This document shows positions 49,071 to 56,939 of a DNA stretch of 56,939 nucleotides, one piece after another; the stretch's first letter is position 1, and every line of letters starts with the position of its first letter. The translations under genes and the position numbers were made by a program. Below the pieces are notes generated by a model. It worked only from the letters and a program-made list of their open reading frames with translations. It was not told where the DNA came from and did not search any database. This stretch comes from Candidatus Moraniibacteriota bacterium (lineage in GTDB: Bacteria > Patescibacteriota > Minisyncoccia > Moranbacterales > UBA1568): positions 1-56,939 of the forward strand of contig JAHBAT020000007.1 of the NCBI GenBank assembly GCA_018499985.2. Direction: 5' to 3'.

Positions 49071-49628
49071 ATGCCTACACCTGGGCAAATATTTTACGTG
49101 CCATACGTTACCCATCATTCCACGTTGGAACCAATTCTGTATGAAGAGGTAAGGGGCCTCGAAGAAGCGGAGCGTATTCGGCCCTGCAACTTCGATGATA
49201 TCAAGCGTTTTCGTGGGCAGGGCATTGCTACGATTTGCAGTGATCCATCGCTGTTTGAGGTCAAGCTGAAGCTAGTCAATACCGGCGGTCAGATGGCTAT
49301 CATGTCGGATCCGGGTATCTCTCTAGAGCTTGATCCTCATGGGCCGTTTTATAGCTCGTACCGAGAGGAGAAGATTATCGAATTTGTCTCACGTAAGCCA
49401 GAGCTTGGCGAGGTGCTCCTGATGGGGGCTCATTATCGCTGTGCTCATGCAGAATGCGTCGGAGGACTTTCACTTACTGATTACATCAACGTAGTCGCAG
49501 CCGGGGCTCGGCATATGCGGAGCAAGCATGTTTTCAAGAAGGTGATCGCTACGATTTTCATTCTTGTGAAGATGCCGGATGGTTCAGTCCAACTCAAGTG
49601 GTATCATATTCCCAAGAACGGGCACTGA
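49071..49628 (+). CDS. Hypothetical protein, GC-rich single-gene unit
   Basis: 185 residues from ATG 49071, with GAGGGG 8 bases upstream (frame open from a GTG at 49050). Soluble, mixed fold; contains HYRCAHAECVGG, where Cys and His could bind metal, and a basic segment HMRSKHVFKK. No family recognised. It has its own promoter and terminator and is more GC-rich than its neighbours, like the gene at 10805. Confidence 0.7.
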   Translation: MPTPGQIFYVPYVTHHSTLEPILYEEVRGLEEAERIRPCNFDDIKRFRGQGIATICSDPSLFEVKLKLVNTGGQMAIMSDPGISLELDPHGPFYSSYREEKIIEFVSRKPELGEVLLMGAHYRCAHAECVGGLSLTDYINVVAAGARHMRSKHVFKKVIATIFILVKMPDGSVQLKWYHIPKNGH

Positions 49629-49635
49629 TGCCAAG

Positions 49636-49674
49636 GCCCGCCTCCAAGAATCTTGGGGGCGGGCAATCTTTTTT
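49636..49674 (+). terminator. Strong intrinsic terminator
   Basis: GCCCGCCTCCAAG-AAT-CTTGGGGGCGGGC followed by AATCTTTTTT. The T-tract overlaps the stop of the convergent surface-protein gene. Confidence 0.9.
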
Positions 49675-51952
49675 AGGGATAAATCCAATCTTGGATATAG
49701 AGATTAAGAAGTGTGTTTAGGTTTTGCCCGATTTCTTCGATAACTTCTTTTTTGGTAGTTGTGGCAGTGCTTGATAAAGAGACCTCTTCTGGTTCAGAGG
49801 TTTCTTCGAGAGTGAAAAATGGTTCAGAGGGTTTCTGTAGAAGAGTATTTTCTTTTGGAGCTTCAGGAGTTTTCTCTTTCTCAGGGAGAGGAGTTTCCGG
49901 AAAAATACATTTGGCATCATGGTTTTCACAGATAGCATCGTCTACTATTTCTTCTTCGCGGTAGCTTGTTTCTGAAATAGTGGTATTGTCTGGTGAACGC
50001 AAGGCTACGATACTTTCGGTATTATGAAGACTAAAAGCGGACTGGAGACGAGTAATCTGGAGAACTTTCCCTGGCTCTATCAAGAGATCTTTAGTAATAG
50101 GATGATTGATGAGGTTTTCTTTATCTTGACCAGTAGCAATGCGCCAGTTATGGAGATTTATTTTTTTTGAGGAAGTGTTTTGAATGGCTATCCATTCTTG
50201 GCCAGAATCCTTGTCTTTTGGATTTGGCAAAAGAGAGGTGATGCTAATTGAAGGCTTGGGATATTTTTTGATATTGACCGTAAAAGATTTTTCGGGATTA
50301 CCATCACTTGATTTTATCTTGACTGTCACAGTGTAGCGACCAGTTTTTTGGTAGCTGTGAAGTGGGCTAGCGAGAGTGCTGGTATGGCCATCGCCAAAGT
50401 CCCAATGATACGAGAGTTTTTTCTGAGAAGAGTTTTTGAGAGTAGCTTTGAAAGCGAGAGGTATTTTTTGATAGCCAGATTTTTTGCTGGCGATATGAAT
50501 TTTTGGTTTTTTGCTAAATTTGTTTGCTTCTCCGGGTGTTTGGTGCTTAGTCAAAAACCATGAGTCTTTCTTGAAACTATAAGAAAGATTTTCTTTTGTG
50601 CTGACATAAGTGACGGCAGAGACGATGGTGCCAAAGGGGTCAATGAGTTCTATGGTTTCGGTACCAAAGTTATTGAGAGAGAATACAAACAAGGTACGAG
50701 GCAGTACAAGATAGTTATTGGCAAGAATAGGCATGTCTTTGGTGAAGGTAAATTTTTTACGAGAGCTATCTGCGAGAGACCAGTTCTTGAGATTGATAAT
50801 CTGGTCTGAAAAGTTGAAGAGTTCTATATATTCACCAGATATTTCACTGCCCTTTGGATTGGGGAGGAGCTCATTGATACGAATTTGTGTCGAGGTATCA
50901 GCGGTAGCCTCGTTTTCTTCCGGAGCTTCATTTTCATCAAAAAGATTCGCTCCACCTGGAGTAATCAGAGAGCTAAAGCGAAAGAGGTCACCATCGTAGC
51001 TGTAGGAAAAATCCTTGATAGCCCGCTCATAGGAGACGCTATCTATAAGTATGTTTTCAGCATCATAGAGATAAAGAGTTTCGGGAGAGGTGTTGTTCAT
51101 GTAGAAGTTTCTAAAGAAAGTCATGAGTTGTTGCCCGAAAATAGTTGTGCCCCCGGGAATGATAAAAGCGTGGTGGTTTTGATCTTCTATACGCCAACTT
51201 GATATATCAACACAGAGGATATCTCTATTGGCGAGTTCTACATATTCCTGGTCTCCGCTTGGTGCGTAGGGAAAAATTTCGTTGAAGATGACAGCAGAAG
51301 AAGTCCTAAGGCAGGAGTTTGATTCCGAAGAATCATCCAGAGGCTCTTCGATGAGGCTGCCAGATACAAAAATATCATCGATACGACTTGAGCCCGTAGA
51401 GGTGATGTTGTTACCGTTGACACCAGTATTAGTACTCATCACAAAGCGGAGATCGAGATTTTCCTGATTAGCACAATCGCTTGGGAGAAGTAGTGTATCA
51501 AGAGTACCGGCTGTAAAGTTGTCAGCAAGAGTGACTATACCTCCCGGGATACTTTGCCATGCCTGATCGGGATTTGTGCGGTATTCGACTACGAAGTCTC
51601 GTGGCCCTGTGGCAGAGCTTCGTTGTTTGGAAGAAAGAGTGATGTTTTGGTAGCCTCGCGTATCAAGAGATATGAGCCAGTATTTTTGGAATTGGCCATT
51701 TTGCCAGTTGATTGCACGGGCAGAAAAAGTTGTTGCGCCAGTGTTGTTGTATGTAGGAGTGCTCGCTCCAATAAGGGTGAGGCTCTGGGAAATATTTTCA
51801 GGTGTTCCTCCATCAGCGGTGGCGTCATCTGGATTATGAGGGAAGGTCCACTCGACCAGTGAAGAGGAGGAGTTGGCTTTGGTGGCCAAAGGCAAAGTAT
51901 ATGCACAAAAGAGCATGACAAAAAACAACCAGTTTGTTTTTTTGAAAGCCAT
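49673..51952 (-). CDS. Secreted lamin-tail and PKD domain surface protein
   Basis: 759 residues with a Sec signal peptide (WLFFVMLFCAYTLPLATKA). A discoidin/jellyroll-like N-terminal part (about 30-200) is followed by three lamin-tail domains (IFNEIFPYAPSGDQEYVEL; IRINELLPNPKGSEISGEYIEL; ITSLLPNPKDKDSGQEWIAI). A PKD domain lies before the last one (KLSYHWDFGDGHTSTLASPLHSY). The C-terminal ~100 residues are Pro/Glu/Thr-rich and end in a weakly hydrophobic helix that may anchor the protein. Lamin-tail surface proteins are widespread in Patescibacteria and are thought to act in cell-surface adhesion or secreted enzymes. Confidence 0.88.
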   Translation of the reverse strand: MAFKKTNWLFFVMLFCAYTLPLATKANSSSSLVEWTFPHNPDDATADGGTPENISQSLTLIGASTPTYNNTGATTFSARAINWQNGQFQKYWLISLDTRGYQNITLSSKQRSSATGPRDFVVEYRTNPDQAWQSIPGGIVTLADNFTAGTLDTLLLPSDCANQENLDLRFVMSTNTGVNGNNITSTGSSRIDDIFVSGSLIEEPLDDSSESNSCLRTSSAVIFNEIFPYAPSGDQEYVELANRDILCVDISSWRIEDQNHHAFIIPGGTTIFGQQLMTFFRNFYMNNTSPETLYLYDAENILIDSVSYERAIKDFSYSYDGDLFRFSSLITPGGANLFDENEAPEENEATADTSTQIRINELLPNPKGSEISGEYIELFNFSDQIINLKNWSLADSSRKKFTFTKDMPILANNYLVLPRTLFVFSLNNFGTETIELIDPFGTIVSAVTYVSTKENLSYSFKKDSWFLTKHQTPGEANKFSKKPKIHIASKKSGYQKIPLAFKATLKNSSQKKLSYHWDFGDGHTSTLASPLHSYQKTGRYTVTVKIKSSDGNPEKSFTVNIKKYPKPSISITSLLPNPKDKDSGQEWIAIQNTSSKKINLHNWRIATGQDKENLINHPITKDLLIEPGKVLQITRLQSAFSLHNTESIVALRSPDNTTISETSYREEEIVDDAICENHDAKCIFPETPLPEKEKTPEAPKENTLLQKPSEPFFTLEETSEPEEVSLSSTATTTKKEVIEEIGQNLNTLLNLYIQDWIYP

Positions 51953-52034
51953 ACAGCGTATCTCTTTCCACTATAATCTTTTTTTGAGAAATGAAAAGAG
52001 AGAAATGTACTTGTGTAGTAGGTAGTTGAGACAT

Positions 52035-52062
52035 TTGATATACTACAGGTGTTGATTATAAA
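52035..52062 (+). promoter_or_regulatory. Promoter with near-leaderless start
   Basis: TTGATA, 16-nt spacer, TATAAA; the -10 ends only 9 bases before the ATG of the SRPBCC gene, so the mRNA would be leaderless or nearly so. Confidence 0.4.
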
Positions 52063-52071
52063 TTAAAGTAT

Positions 52072-52488
52072 ATGCAAAACTCTATCACGGTGCAGGTAGT
52101 TGTTGGAAAAGATAAAGCAACTGTATGGAAGGTTTGGACTACACCAGAGGATATTTGTCAGTGGAATGCTGCGAGTGCGGACTGGGAATGTCCTCATGCT
52201 ACCAATGATTTACGAGTAGGGGGCGAATTTCACGCTACCATGTCTGCCAAAGATGGTTCTGCTTCATTTGATTTTAATGGGGTATATACCGAAGTAGTCG
52301 AACAAGAAAAAATTGCCTATACTATCGAGGGAGGACGTAAAGTATTGGTAGAGTTTAGTGAGACTGACGCTGGCACAGCAGTAGTAGAGACTTTTGAGAT
52401 GGAAGATATCAATAGTGAAGATCTACAGCGAGCAGGCTGGCAAGCTATCTTGGATAACTTTAAGCGGTATGCGGAAGAGAGGTATTAG
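52072..52488 (+). CDS. SRPBCC/AHSA1-family protein
   Basis: 138 residues with the START-like fold of the AHSA1 group: VWKVWTTPEDICQWNAAS, DLRVGGEFHATM, FDFNGVYTEVVEQEKIAYTI and GWQAILDNFKRYAEE. Members bind hydrophobic ligands or modulate Hsp90 in eukaryotes; in bacteria function is mostly unknown. Single-gene unit between the surface protein and the NRAMP-like gene. Confidence 0.9.
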   Translation: MQNSITVQVVVGKDKATVWKVWTTPEDICQWNAASADWECPHATNDLRVGGEFHATMSAKDGSASFDFNGVYTEVVEQEKIAYTIEGGRKVLVEFSETDAGTAVVETFEMEDINSEDLQRAGWQAILDNFKRYAEERY

Positions 52489-52546
52489 CTGTACAGTCTT
52501 TGTTCGAGAGTGGTAGAGTAAATAAGCAAATCCAATAAGTATTTCT

Positions 52547-53929
52547 ATGAATAGTGCTGTCCAGACTCTCGAAAAAAAAGAAAAAGAAGCTGTAAAGGCT
52601 ATCAAAAAGACAGAACATCATGCCTACAATTTAGCAAAACACTTTTTGAGTCGGAAGCGTTTTAATCGTTTTTTGCATATTTTGGGACCAGGTCTTGTGA
52701 CTGGAGCAGCTGACGATGATCCTTCGGGAATTGCCACATACTCGCAGGCAGGCGCTGGCTATGGCATGGGCCTTCTCTGGGCCTTTCCTTTTATGTATCC
52801 TTTTCTTCTTGCTGTTCAGGAAAGTTGTTCACGAATCGGGGCGATTACCGGTAAGGGTCTGGCAGCAGTGATTAAGGAAAACTATAGTAGAAAGTGGCTT
52901 TATATGTCAGTGGCTTTGGTAGTATTAGCCAATACTATCAATATCGGCGCTGACCTAGGTGCGATGGCTGCTACCACACAACTCTTTATAGACTTACCTT
53001 TTGCACTTTTGGCTATTTTTTATGCGGTAGTTATTATCTTGCTGGTGGTTTTTATAAGCTACAAGACCTACGCTAAAATATTGAAGTGGCTTGCTATTGC
53101 ACTTCTAGCATATCCAGTGACAACTTTTTTGGTAGATCAAGATTGGGTATCGGTATTGCAGCATACATTTCTTATTAAGCCAGAAATCACCTTTGATACC
53201 ATGTATATCTTGGTGGGCATGCTCGGAACAACTATCTCGCCATATCTTTTCTTTTGGGATACCTCAGAGGTAGTAGAAGAGGAGATTGCTAAGCATAATC
53301 GTCTCAGTATTGGCAGAGATGAGAAGCCAACACGTCGTTTTCTGCGCAACCTCCAGATTGATAATTTTGTCGGCATGACACTTGCCAATGTGACAGCTTG
53401 GTTTATTGTTATTGCTTGTGCATCTACTCTTTTCAAAAGTGGTATTACTGAAATCAATACAGCTGCTGATGCAGCGCGGGCACTCGAGCCACTTGTACAA
53501 AATTTCCCCAATGCTGGCTTTGTCGCTAAACTTATATTCTCGGTGGGCATTATCGGACTTGGATTATTAGCTGTGCCGGTATTGGCAGGCTCTTCTTCAT
53601 ACGCCATCAGTGAAGCCTTTGGATGGAAAGAGGGTCTCTATCGTAAGTTTAGTAAGGCGAAGGGATTTTATGGAGTGATCATTCTCGCCACTTTGGTGGG
53701 GCTCTCTATGAACTTTATCGGCCTAGACCCAATTAAGGCGCTTATTTTTACAGCGGTATTCAATGGAGTAGCAGCTGTACCGCTTCTTTATATGATTGCT
53801 CGAGTCGGTAGTAATCAGGCTATTATGGGTGAATATAGGAATAGTCGGTTGTCTAATATTTTTGTACGACTAACCTTTGTCCTTATGACGGTTGCCGTAG
53901 GAGTGCTTTTTTATTCTTTTGTACGGTAG
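52547..53929 (+). CDS. NRAMP-like divalent cation transporter, non-canonical metal site
   Basis: 460 residues with 11 predicted helices. The first helix has GAADDDPSGIATYSQAGA where canonical NRAMPs have DPGN. The sixth has GTTISPYLFFW where Mn/Fe transporters have MPH with the metal-selective Met. NTINIGADLGAMAA in helix 3 is family-like. The N-terminal 40 residues are charged and cytoplasmic. The absence of Met at the site argues against classical Mn2+/Fe2+ transport and fits the NRAMP-related branch that includes Mg2+ carriers. Substrate remains open. Confidence 0.85.
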   Translation: MNSAVQTLEKKEKEAVKAIKKTEHHAYNLAKHFLSRKRFNRFLHILGPGLVTGAADDDPSGIATYSQAGAGYGMGLLWAFPFMYPFLLAVQESCSRIGAITGKGLAAVIKENYSRKWLYMSVALVVLANTINIGADLGAMAATTQLFIDLPFALLAIFYAVVIILLVVFISYKTYAKILKWLAIALLAYPVTTFLVDQDWVSVLQHTFLIKPEITFDTMYILVGMLGTTISPYLFFWDTSEVVEEEIAKHNRLSIGRDEKPTRRFLRNLQIDNFVGMTLANVTAWFIVIACASTLFKSGITEINTAADAARALEPLVQNFPNAGFVAKLIFSVGIIGLGLLAVPVLAGSSSYAISEAFGWKEGLYRKFSKAKGFYGVIILATLVGLSMNFIGLDPIKALIFTAVFNGVAAVPLLYMIARVGSNQAIMGEYRNSRLSNIFVRLTFVLMTVAVGVLFYSFVR

Positions 53930-53955
53930 TTCAATTTTTTTTTGGCAGTGGATGT

Positions 53956-55197
53956 ATGAAATATGATTTGATAGTGGTGGGTGGTGGTGCCTCGGGTATG
54001 ATAGCTTCCGGTCGGGCTGCAGAGCGAGGACTCAAGGTGCTTTTGCTTGAAAAAAATGATCGACTTGGCGAGAAGCTTCGTATCTCTGGTGGTGGGCGAT
54101 GCAATATCACGAATGCCGAAGAAAATACAAAGCTGCTTCTCGGAAAGTATGGTAAGGCAGAAAAATATCTCTACTCACTTTTTGCTCAGTTTGGCATGAA
54201 GGAGACTTTTAATTTTTTTGAAATGCGTAGCCTTCCTTTGAAAGTGGAAGCAGGTAAGCGGGCATTCCCAGTAAGTGAGAAAGCCTCAGACGTAGTAGCT
54301 GTTCTCGAAGAATATCTCAAGAAGGGCAGAGTAGATATTCGGTATCAATCTCCAGTGACTAAGGTGCTTACAAGTGATTCACGTATAGAAGCAGTGTTTT
54401 GTGGCGACACTCGATTTGAGGCCAGGGAATATATTTTTGCTACAGGAAGTATCTCTCATCCAGAAACAGGCTCTACGGGAGATGGCTTCCGCTGGCTTAA
54501 GAAGATTGGTCATACCATTGCTTTGCCGACGCCAACCATTGTACCTTTGGCGGTCAAAGAAAAATGGGTGAAGACTCTTATGGGAGTGACTCTTGAAGAG
54601 GTAAGGATTCATTTTTTTGTTGAAAAGGAAAAACAGTTTAGTCTCTCAGGTAATATTCTTTGTACGCATTTTGGCCTCTCTGGACCACTTATTCTCAATG
54701 CCGCACACAAGGTAGCTGACCTCCTTCACCGAGGAAGAGTCACTGCTGCTATCGATACTTGTCCAAAAGTAGATTTGGGTACACTCGAGCAATCAATCAT
54801 TACTCTTTTTGATAAAAACAAGAATAAGGTGCTCAAAAACATTCTCAAGGAATGTATTCCTACTGGGACAGAGAAAGGTCTGAGTCTTCTTTTGGTAGAA
54901 AAAATTGACCTCAATAAGAAAGTACACTCAGTAACCAAAGAAGAGCGTAAAAAACTCGTTCAGTTACTCAAAGCATTGCCGGTAACCATACAGGGGTTGA
55001 TGGGCTTTGATCGAGCGGTAGTAGCAGATGGAGGAGTAGAGCTTAATGAAATAGATTGGAAAACCATGCGTTCTCGCAAGATTGCAAATCTTTTGGTGAC
55101 AGGGGACTTGTTACACATCAATCGTCCATCGGGTGGCTACTCACTTCAGCTGTGTTGGTCTACTGGCTATGTAGCTGGAAGTCATGCGGGTAAATAG
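53956..55197 (+). CDS. HI0933/BaiN-family flavoprotein
   Basis: 413 residues. N-terminal FAD-binding GGGASGMIASGRAAERG, then LLEKNDRLGEKLRISGGGRCNITNA, and a C-terminal GVELNEIDWKTMRSRKIANL and GDLLHINRPSGGYSLQLCWSTGYVAG, all diagnostic of this NAD(P)/FAD-dependent oxidoreductase family. BaiN acts on bile acids in gut clostridia; most members have no known substrate. It follows the NRAMP-like gene by 26 bases and is probably co-transcribed. Confidence 0.92.
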   Translation: MKYDLIVVGGGASGMIASGRAAERGLKVLLLEKNDRLGEKLRISGGGRCNITNAEENTKLLLGKYGKAEKYLYSLFAQFGMKETFNFFEMRSLPLKVEAGKRAFPVSEKASDVVAVLEEYLKKGRVDIRYQSPVTKVLTSDSRIEAVFCGDTRFEAREYIFATGSISHPETGSTGDGFRWLKKIGHTIALPTPTIVPLAVKEKWVKTLMGVTLEEVRIHFFVEKEKQFSLSGNILCTHFGLSGPLILNAAHKVADLLHRGRVTAAIDTCPKVDLGTLEQSIITLFDKNKNKVLKNILKECIPTGTEKGLSLLLVEKIDLNKKVHSVTKEERKKLVQLLKALPVTIQGLMGFDRAVVADGGVELNEIDWKTMRSRKIANLLVTGDLLHINRPSGGYSLQLCWSTGYVAGSHAGK

Positions 55198-55212
55198 AGA
55201 GGGTAGGGTGTT

Positions 55213-56055
55213 TTAGGGTGTCAGTATAGGAGGCATTGCTACTGAGCTAGCAGTGCGTTTCTTTTTGATAGCTGTATAAATACGTAGACCAGTCAATCCA
55301 ATGACGAGAATGCCTGAAAGGCTATACATCCAGATCATCCACCATTCACGAGAATCAGTACCAGCAGTAATACCATGGACAAGAAAGAGTAGGTAGGCAA
55401 GAAAACTCGTATAGTGAAGAACTCGCCATTTTTTTACTGGAAAACCAAAGCGGCGTAGTTCAGAGGTGATGACGAGTGCGAGGATACCATAGAAGGCAAT
55501 AATACCAAGGGCAATTGTCCAAGTCAGGCTAAAGCCGAGCTGTGATGAAAAATCACGAACAAGGAGAAAGGGAAGGAGGCTTTCTCCGAGGGTAATTTTG
55601 AGAAAATCATCGAAGATAAAGCTTACAAAATGACCAATAATAGCAAGAATAGCCATCCAGGAAAGGAAACGATGAGTCTCATAATTAAAGGCTGGAGGAA
55701 TGATACGAAAGAGTGCTCGAGTGCTCATCAGTAAGCCGTTGACAACTACAAGAGTAAGAAGAATAAAGGCAAGAATTCCGCTGGCACGACCGATTTGCCA
55801 AGGGAGTTTGGAGGTATCGGTAGCTGAAGAGTCTTCAGTCTTAAGAGGATTGGTTTCGTTGAGAACTTCAGTGCCATCATCTATGCCGTCGATATCCGTA
55901 TCGGCTTCTAGGGGATTAGTCAGGTAGATTTCTGACTCTGCTTGATCAGTGAGTCCATCGGCATCGCTATCTTTTACACTTGCTTCTACAGGCAAAGCAA
56001 AAACACTCCCAAGAAATAAAACGCTGATAAAAATTTTAGGAAGCTTGCCAGACAT
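55213..56055 (-). CDS. TSP3-type Ca2+-binding repeats fused to ferric reductase-like membrane domain
   Basis: 280 residues from ATG 56055 (earlier in-frame ATG at 56094). A signal peptide (IFISVLFLGSVFALPVEA) is followed by acidic Ca2+-binding repeats of the thrombospondin type 3 kind (DSDADGLTDQAE, DTDIDGIDDGTE) and six helices of the ferric reductase-like/MsrQ family with candidate haem-ligand His residues (NYETHRFLSWMAILAIIGHF, RVLHYTSFLAYLLFLVHG). No FAD/NAD domain is present. It overlaps the ApbE gene by about 20 bases, suggesting a joint redox unit. Confidence 0.85.
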   Translation of the reverse strand: MSGKLPKIFISVLFLGSVFALPVEASVKDSDADGLTDQAESEIYLTNPLEADTDIDGIDDGTEVLNETNPLKTEDSSATDTSKLPWQIGRASGILAFILLTLVVVNGLLMSTRALFRIIPPAFNYETHRFLSWMAILAIIGHFVSFIFDDFLKITLGESLLPFLLVRDFSSQLGFSLTWTIALGIIAFYGILALVITSELRRFGFPVKKWRVLHYTSFLAYLLFLVHGITAGTDSREWWMIWMYSLSGILVIGLTGLRIYTAIKKKRTASSVAMPPILTP

Positions 56056-56938
56056 AGGGTTGTGCATAGGAGTTAATAATAACAGTTCCATCATCTTTTA
56101 TAAAAACAGCAGGGATATGAAAGTCCTCAGCTAACGTGAGAGCTTTGTCTTTGCCAGAAATAAAAAGGGTTTTAGCAAGGACATCTGCACTGATAACACT
56201 AGGGGCAATAACGGTCACAGATAAGAAATCTAGAGTGGCACTTTCGCTAATACGGGGATCGATGATATGGTGTTTTACTTTTTCATTTTTAATCCAGTGT
56301 CGTCGATTTCTGCCCGAAGTAGCTACAGCCATATCTGTAAGAAGGAGAAGGGCTGCTGGATCTTGCTCGACATCAGGATGTTCTACTTCTATCACCCAGT
56401 AAGGATAATCTTCTTTTGCATTGACTCCTCTGGTATAGATGTCGCCGCCAGCATCGATGAGAAAGTTTTCAAAGTGAAGAGAGAGATAAGCAGCTACTTG
56501 ATCAACGATGTAGCCTTTGCCGATACCGCCAAAGTCAACAAAGAGCTTGTCAGGTTTTGTGACAGTAGGTGGAGAAGTAGTAAGAATGAGTTCTGAGAAA
56601 GTAGGTGTGTTTTTCTGTGAGGTATATTGACCGCTAGCGTAACCCTCATTTTCAAGGGCAGGGAGGATACTTGGATCAAAAAGACCCTGTGTCAGGTGAT
56701 GAAAATACTGAGAGCTTGAAAGTAGCTCAAAGAGTTCTTTTGAGGGGGCGTGTACATGACTATGGTTGAGATGCCAGAGCTCATTGTCTTTTTTGAAACG
56801 ACTAAAACGGTCTTCAAAATTTCGCAAGAGAGAAAAAACTTGCCGTAGGCATTTTTCAGCTTTTTCTTGTTCTTCTGGCAAATGCATGATTTCACAAAGA
56901 ATATCAGTATTCATGATTTCTTTGGATACTTGATAGCG
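56036..56938 (-). CDS. apbE: FAD:protein FMN transferase (ApbE family), 5' truncated by window edge
   Basis: Frame open to the right edge (about 300 residues visible). ApbE transfers FMN from FAD to Thr/Ser of target proteins outside the membrane. Motifs: LFVDFGGIGKGYIVDQVA, LIDAGGDIYTRG, MAVATSGRNRRHW and HHIIDPR, followed by TVIAPSVISADVLAKTLF with the metal-binding region. The residues before the first internal ATG (RYQVSKEI) continue the family pattern, so the true start lies outside the window. The overlap with the ferric reductase-like gene suggests flavinylation of a partner redox protein not seen here. Confidence 0.9.
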   Translation of the reverse strand, partial: RYQVSKEIMNTDILCEIMHLPEEQEKAEKCLRQVFSLLRNFEDRFSRFKKDNELWHLNHSHVHAPSKELFELLSSSQYFHHLTQGLFDPSILPALENEGYASGQYTSQKNTPTFSELILTTSPPTVTKPDKLFVDFGGIGKGYIVDQVAAYLSLHFENFLIDAGGDIYTRGVNAKEDYPYWVIEVEHPDVEQDPAALLLLTDMAVATSGRNRRHWIKNEKVKHHIIDPRISESATLDFLSVTVIAPSVISADVLAKTLFISGKDKALTLAEDFHIPAVFIKDDGTVIINSYAQPYVWQAS

Positions 56939-56939
56939 A

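Noticed and set aside
1-56939. Alternative genetic code with TGA as glycine
   Set aside because: Genuine genes end in TGA (for example at 49628) and no long gene needs TGA read-through.

Overview
The window looks like a chromosomal contig from a Candidatus Patescibacteria (CPR/Parcubacteria-type) bacterium. This is inferred from gene style rather than from a marker gene: AT-rich compact genes, tRNA genes mostly without encoded CCA, 'YARKS(S/T)ESE' large serine recombinases, and small proteins of a CPR-like type. TGA acts as a stop, so code 25 lineages (Gracilibacteria/Absconditabacteria) are unlikely. The first 19 bases are the Tn5/Nextera mosaic end, so the left edge is a sequencing-adapter artefact fused to a truncated gene.

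Layout. 1-10.7 kb is core-like: ZIP metal transporter (truncated), topA, two tandem GH130-type propeller proteins, dprA, tRNA-Ala, a voltage-gated ion channel and two membrane proteins. 10.7-14.6 kb is a more GC-rich run of small genes with their own promoters and terminators. It holds a CsgG/HfaB-like secretion protein flanked by two small secreted proteins, then an EVE-domain protein and two tiny genes. 14.7-15.5 kb is a tRNA cluster (Ile, fMet, Met, Asp); a GIY-YIG endonuclease gene sits between a decayed half copy of tRNA-fMet and the intact tRNA-fMet.

15.46-44.49 kb is best read as one ~29 kb integrated element in tRNA-Asp, bounded by a 17-bp direct repeat of the tRNA 3' end. It carries an integrase-like serine recombinase running into the tRNA, a ~0.8 kb highly structured non-coding tract, small regulators, a PLD-helicase plus Eco57I-type methyltransferase system, a CsoR-controlled copper operon ending in cupredoxin and CuA proteins, a gene with a long switch-like RNA leader, a second serine recombinase, terminase genes with a DNA methyltransferase, and an XRE/ImmA/HNH/HEPN-like module. 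44.5-56.9 kb returns to core-like genes: PAP2 phosphatase, oligopeptidase B, SulP transporter, a lamin-tail/PKD surface protein, an NRAMP-like transporter, a flavoprotein, and a ferric-reductase/ApbE pair (the last truncated by the right edge).

Main novelty. The recombinase reading frame crosses the attachment core. In the integrated state its last residues and stop are antisense tRNA-Asp. In the predicted excised circle it would instead read into a different tail ('...IPSINFSS...') with a stop in the loop of a terminator hairpin. Two more copies of that tail, with covarying stems matched to tRNA-Ala, lie just after tRNA-Ala as probable scars of earlier integrations. Other strong leads are the structured tract at 17.2-17.95 kb, the leader at 34.8-35.0 kb with mutually exclusive hairpins next to a start codon, and the half-tRNA/GIY-YIG arrangement.
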